Below, piece after piece: positions 30,774-33,589 of a stretch of DNA of 33,589 bases (positions within the stretch are counted from its first letter, which is position 1; each line of letters begins with the position of its first letter). The stretch covers positions 1 to 33,589 of the forward strand of contig JAJDWM010000603.1 of NCBI GenBank assembly GCA_022825595.1. Direction: 5' to 3'. The DNA is from Bryobacterales bacterium. Lineage in GTDB: Bacteria; Acidobacteriota; Terriglobia; Bryobacterales; UBA6623. Under the pieces are notes generated by a model. The model saw only the letters and a program-made list of their open reading frames with translations. It made no database searches and was not told where the DNA came from. Made by a program: the position numbers and the translations under genes.

Positions 30774-31828
30774 TACAGAGCCGGGGCGGACGCGAAAGCA
30801 AACCGGGACGCGCCCCGGGCCAGCCCGTCGATCTCGGGCCACGAGAACCCCAGCTTGCGCAGCCCAGCCAGTTCCTCGGCCAGCGAGGTACTGAAAAAGG
30901 TCGGATCGTCCGTGTTGATCGACATCTGGACACCGGCTTCGAAGAGGCCCCGCGCCGGGTGTTCCGCCAGCGACCGGTACACCCCGGTGCGGACGTTGCT
31001 GGTCGGACAGATCTCAAGCGGTATGCCTCTCTCAGCCAGATGCCGCACGAGCGATGGATCCTCGATCGCGCGCACGCCATGGCCGATCCGCTCTACTCGC
31101 AACGTCCGCACGGCCTGCCAAACGCTTTCGGGCCCCGCGGCTTCCCCGGCATGGACCGTCGTGCGCAGTCCTGCTTCCCGCGCGATCTCGTATGCGCGGC
31201 TGAAGTGCCGGTTGGGGAATAGATGCTCCGCTCCGCCCAGCGTCACGCCCAACAGCGTCTGCGGACGCCGTGCGGCGACTTCCTCGAGGTGCGCCTCAGC
31301 CTTTGCGGGCCCGTAGCCGCGGACCGGATCGACGATCCAGCGGACCGTCGGGCCTCCCGGCGGATCCTCCGCCAGGACTTCGAGGATCTCCGTCAGCTGC
31401 AGCCCTTGCTCGATGTACTCGGGAATCGAGACCGTCACCTCCGCATACGTGATTCGCTGCTCGCCGAAGCCGGCGCGGACCCCTCCCACGAGTGCGCGGA
31501 AATCGTCGATGGTCCGCACGAAGTGCACCGTGAAAAGGTACGCTGCGAGGAACTGCTCGAAGTTCTGGTACTGGAACAGTCGGTCTAGGTCTGCTGCGGG
31601 ATCATCAGCCTCCAAGAGGTCCCGTATGCCGGGATGCTTCGAGAAGAGTCTCAGATGACCCGGCGGCGCGGCGTCCAGCACGGCCGCCGGAGGCCGACGC
31701 CGCAGCCGCGAGCGGAGGAATGACAACGGGATCGCGCCTCGGAGGTGCAGGTGCAGTTCGGTCTTGGGGAGCGCCTGCAGATCGGCCAAGGAAGCAACGG
31801 GCCGAGCCGCAGCCGCGCGCTCAGCCAC
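30773..31828 (-). CDS. Adenosine deaminase family protein
   Basis: 351 aa. Metal-dependent amidohydrolase barrel with all catalytic elements: HLH (His26, His28), TVHAGEA (His226, Glu229), RIGHG (His250) and SINTDDP (Asp297, Asp298); PLEICPTSNVRTGVY is also family-typical. The residue after HLHL is Arg30 (HLHLRGAI), where adenosine and adenine deaminases usually have Asp, Glu or Gly, so the substrate may differ: adenosine, adenine or aminodeoxyfutalosine are candidates. Cytoplasmic. It starts with GTG at 31828, overlapping the sulfatase stop by 8 nt (GTGGCTGA), so the two are translationally coupled. Confidence 0.88.
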   Translation of the reverse strand: MAERAAAARPVASLADLQALPKTELHLHLRGAIPLSFLRSRLRRRPPAAVLDAAPPGHLRLFSKHPGIRDLLEADDPAADLDRLFQYQNFEQFLAAYLFTVHFVRTIDDFRALVGGVRAGFGEQRITYAEVTVSIPEYIEQGLQLTEILEVLAEDPPGGPTVRWIVDPVRGYGPAKAEAHLEEVAARRPQTLLGVTLGGAEHLFPNRHFSRAYEIAREAGLRTTVHAGEAAGPESVWQAVRTLRVERIGHGVRAIEDPSLVRHLAERGIPLEICPTSNVRTGVYRSLAEHPARGLFEAGVQMSINTDDPTFFSTSLAEELAGLRKLGFSWPEIDGLARGASRFAFASAPAL

Positions 31829-33329
31829 GCTCGCCGTACTGCTCGCGGAGGCGCAACAGTTCCGCGCGCAGCTCTTCGACGAGCTGACCGTGACCCGGTT
31901 CCTCGTAGAGATTTCGGAGCTCGTGCGGATCCTCCTTCAAGTCGAACAACTCCCAATAGTCGCCCTCGCCGTAGAACTCGATCAGCTTGTAGCGGTCGGT
32001 CCGCAGGCCACGGTGCGGACCGACCCTGTGCGGTGTCCAGAATTGGAAGCTCGGATCGGTCATCTGCTCTCGGGCCATCTCCCGAAATGCCCAAGAGTTC
32101 TCGTAATAGCTGTAGAAGGTCGAAGTCCGCCAGTCGTCAGGCGGGGCGCCCTCGAGCAGCGGCCTAACGCTGCGGCCCTGCATGCCCTCCGGCACCCTGA
32201 CGCCCGCAAGATCGAGCAGGGTTGGCGCGATGTCCGTGTTCAGCACCGGCCGGCCCTCGACTTGGCCGGCGCGGCTCAGGCGAGGATAGCGAACGAGCAG
32301 GGGTATGCGGAGGGCCGGCTCATACATGAAGCGCTTGTCATACCAGCCGTGCTCCCCCAAGAAATACCCGTTGTCTGTGGTGTAGAGCACGACCGTGTCT
32401 TCCGCCAAGCCCGACGAGTCCAAGTAATCCAATACGTGTCCGAGATTCTCGTCCACACCGTGCACGGCGCGGTGGTGATCCTTCACAAAGCGCTGGAAGA
32501 TCCACTCGCGCCGCTGCGCGGGACCCAGGCCAGCCGGCAGATCCGGGTAGTCGCCCGCCAAACTGATCTCGAAGCGCATGTCCTCGGCCTCAGACGCCAC
32601 CTGACGGGTCGCGTAATCGTCGTTATAGCTCGGGGGCTTCGGCCAGTCGACGCCATCGTAGAGGCCGGCGTGCCGCGGCGCCGGCGTGAACGGCCTGTGA
32701 GGGGCCTTGTGCTGGTACAGCAGGCAGAACGGCTCGGGCCCAGCGGTTCGGAGAAAGTCCAGCGCAAAATCGGTGGTGATGTCCGTCGCGTACCCCGACT
32801 GCTTGACTGTCTCCCCGCCGATGATGAAGTCGGGGTCGAAGTAGACGCCCTGCCCCGGCAGCACCTTCCAGATGTCGAATCCCCTCGGCTGCTGGCGCAA
32901 GTGCCACTTCCCCACTAGGCCCGTGCGGTACCCCGCCTCCTGCAATAGCTGGGGAAAGGTTGGCAGGCTGGCGTCGATCTCTTCGATCGCGTCGGCCTTC
33001 TCGGAATTGCCGCGGATCCCGTGCACGTGCGAGTAGCATCCCGTCAACACGGTCGCCCGCCCCGGAGCGCAAAGCGAGTTGGTGCAGAGGGCGTTGGAGA
33101 ACCGCGTGCCCTCGGCGGCCAGCCGGTCCATGCTTGGCGTTTGCAGCAGCGGGTGGCCGGCACAGCCCATCTGGCCGTACTGCTGGTCGTCCGTCATGAC
33201 CAGAAGAATGTTCGGCCGCGGGCCGGATGGGCGACCGCAGCGGGTGAGGAATGCCGCGCCCGTCGCGGCGGCGGCCGACCGAAGTACGTCGCGGCGGCTG
33301 GGTCCACCGACCCCTGTCATTCCAGGCAT
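31821..33329 (-). CDS. Tat-exported sulfatase
   Basis: 502 aa from ATG 33329, preceded by GGAGGAG about 7 nt upstream; ATG 33320 is an alternative. The N-terminus SRRDVLRSAAAATGAAFL is a twin-arginine signal. Type I sulfatase features: NILLVMTDDQQ (metal ligands Asp47, Asp48), the modification motif CAPGRATVLTG (Cys87 to be converted to formylglycine; Arg91), GLVGKWHL, HKAPHRPF, YTTDNGYFLGEHGWYDKRFM and the C-terminal LFDLKEDPHELRNLY. Periplasmic hydrolysis of sulfate esters on polysaccharides is likely; substrate unknown. A formylglycine-generating or anaerobic maturase would be needed and is not in the window. It overlaps the preceding enoyl-CoA hydratase gene by 13 bp and the following deaminase by 8 bp. 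Confidence 0.92.
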   Translation of the reverse strand: MPGMTGVGGPSRRDVLRSAAAATGAAFLTRCGRPSGPRPNILLVMTDDQQYGQMGCAGHPLLQTPSMDRLAAEGTRFSNALCTNSLCAPGRATVLTGCYSHVHGIRGNSEKADAIEEIDASLPTFPQLLQEAGYRTGLVGKWHLRQQPRGFDIWKVLPGQGVYFDPDFIIGGETVKQSGYATDITTDFALDFLRTAGPEPFCLLYQHKAPHRPFTPAPRHAGLYDGVDWPKPPSYNDDYATRQVASEAEDMRFEISLAGDYPDLPAGLGPAQRREWIFQRFVKDHHRAVHGVDENLGHVLDYLDSSGLAEDTVVLYTTDNGYFLGEHGWYDKRFMYEPALRIPLLVRYPRLSRAGQVEGRPVLNTDIAPTLLDLAGVRVPEGMQGRSVRPLLEGAPPDDWRTSTFYSYYENSWAFREMAREQMTDPSFQFWTPHRVGPHRGLRTDRYKLIEFYGEGDYWELFDLKEDPHELRNLYEEPGHGQLVEELRAELLRLREQYGERG

Positions 33330-33589
33330 TTCCCGTCTCCTCCGCATCCCGCCAATGTCCAAGCTGGGCGCCGCTTGTTGAGGAACGCCCTCACGCCCTC
33401 CTGCCCCTCCTCGGAGGAGCGACGGTCGGCCAATAGCTTCGCGGTCCTCAGGTGAATCGCCGCGTCGAGAGGCGATTCCGTGACTTCCCGGACCAAGCGC
33501 TTGCAAGCGGCCAACGCGCCGGGCGCTCCCAGCAACAGCCGGTCGACCACCGCCCGGGCGCGGACCTCCAGCTCGCCGGGCGGTGCGAC
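33317..33589 (-). CDS. Enoyl-CoA hydratase/isomerase family protein, C-terminal fragment
   Basis: The last 90 codons of a gene that starts beyond the right edge. The sequence VRARAVVDRLLLGAPGALAA, ACKRLVREV, LLADRRSSEEGQEGVRAFLN and KRRPAW is the typical crotonase C-terminus (SEEGxEGxxAFxxKRxPxW). Members hydrate or isomerise acyl-CoA thioesters. The tail after PAW (TLAGCGGDGKCLE) is extra and overlaps the sulfatase start by 13 bp, so the sulfatase is probably translated by coupling. Active-site residues are outside the window. Confidence 0.85.
   Translation of the reverse strand, partial: VAPPGELEVRARAVVDRLLLGAPGALAACKRLVREVTESPLDAAIHLRTAKLLADRRSSEEGQEGVRAFLNKRRPAWTLAGCGGDGKCLE

Noticed and set aside
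1-33589. CRISPR arrays, tRNA/rRNA genes, complete insertion sequences or prophage genes
   Set aside because: No regularly spaced repeats, no GTTCGA-type T-loop in a cloverleaf context, no transposase or phage motifs were seen on either strand.

Overview
The window is 33.6 kb of GC-rich bacterial DNA packed with genes on both strands. It most likely comes from an acidobacterium of the Bryobacterales/Solibacteres type. Two things point there: a large secreted subtilase ends in a domain that looks like the 'Solibacter uncharacterized C-terminal domain' (TIGR03437 type), and there is a cytochrome-c/DUF1549/DUF1553 gene next to a DUF1501 gene, a pair known from Planctomycetes and Acidobacteria. 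No rRNA, tRNA, CRISPR array, complete insertion sequence or phage module was seen.

Left part (1-5.3 kb): the start of a cyclase-family gene leaves the window on the left. It is followed by a minus-strand two-gene operon encoding two different P-loop ATPases: a 413-aa ATPase, then a 962-aa STAND-like ATPase with a winged helix and eight almost perfectly regular 43-residue TPR-type repeats. The operon has its own AT-rich promoter with a palindrome centred near the expected transcription start. This is the best candidate in the window for a poorly described system.

Middle (5.3-19.6 kb): a Gfo/Idh/MocA oxidoreductase and a TIM-barrel sugar isomerase/epimerase form an operon behind a structured promoter. 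Next come the giant helicase Lhr, an NCS2 purine/pyrimidine permease with a soluble C-terminal domain, and the PSCyt/DUF1553 plus DUF1501 exported pair. Gaps of 370-810 bp, without convincing genes, separate these units.

Right part (19.6-33.6 kb): a three-gene operon encodes a secreted TPR protein and two small secreted helical proteins. It converges, 7 bp apart, on the subtilase gene. The subtilase gene is divergent from a secreted heparinase/lyase-like protein, and the intergenic space holds a 9-bp inverted repeat. Then come glpD-nth (minus strand), a class 1B-type dihydroorotate dehydrogenase (plus strand), and a tightly overlapping minus-strand operon: enoyl-CoA hydratase tail, Tat-exported sulfatase, adenosine-deaminase-family enzyme.

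The general picture is a heterotroph equipped for secreted degradation (protease, sulfatase, lyase-like protein, cytochrome-c/DUF1501 pair), sugar and nucleoside turnover, and DNA repair. All function calls rest on reading motifs by eye; no database search or computation was run.
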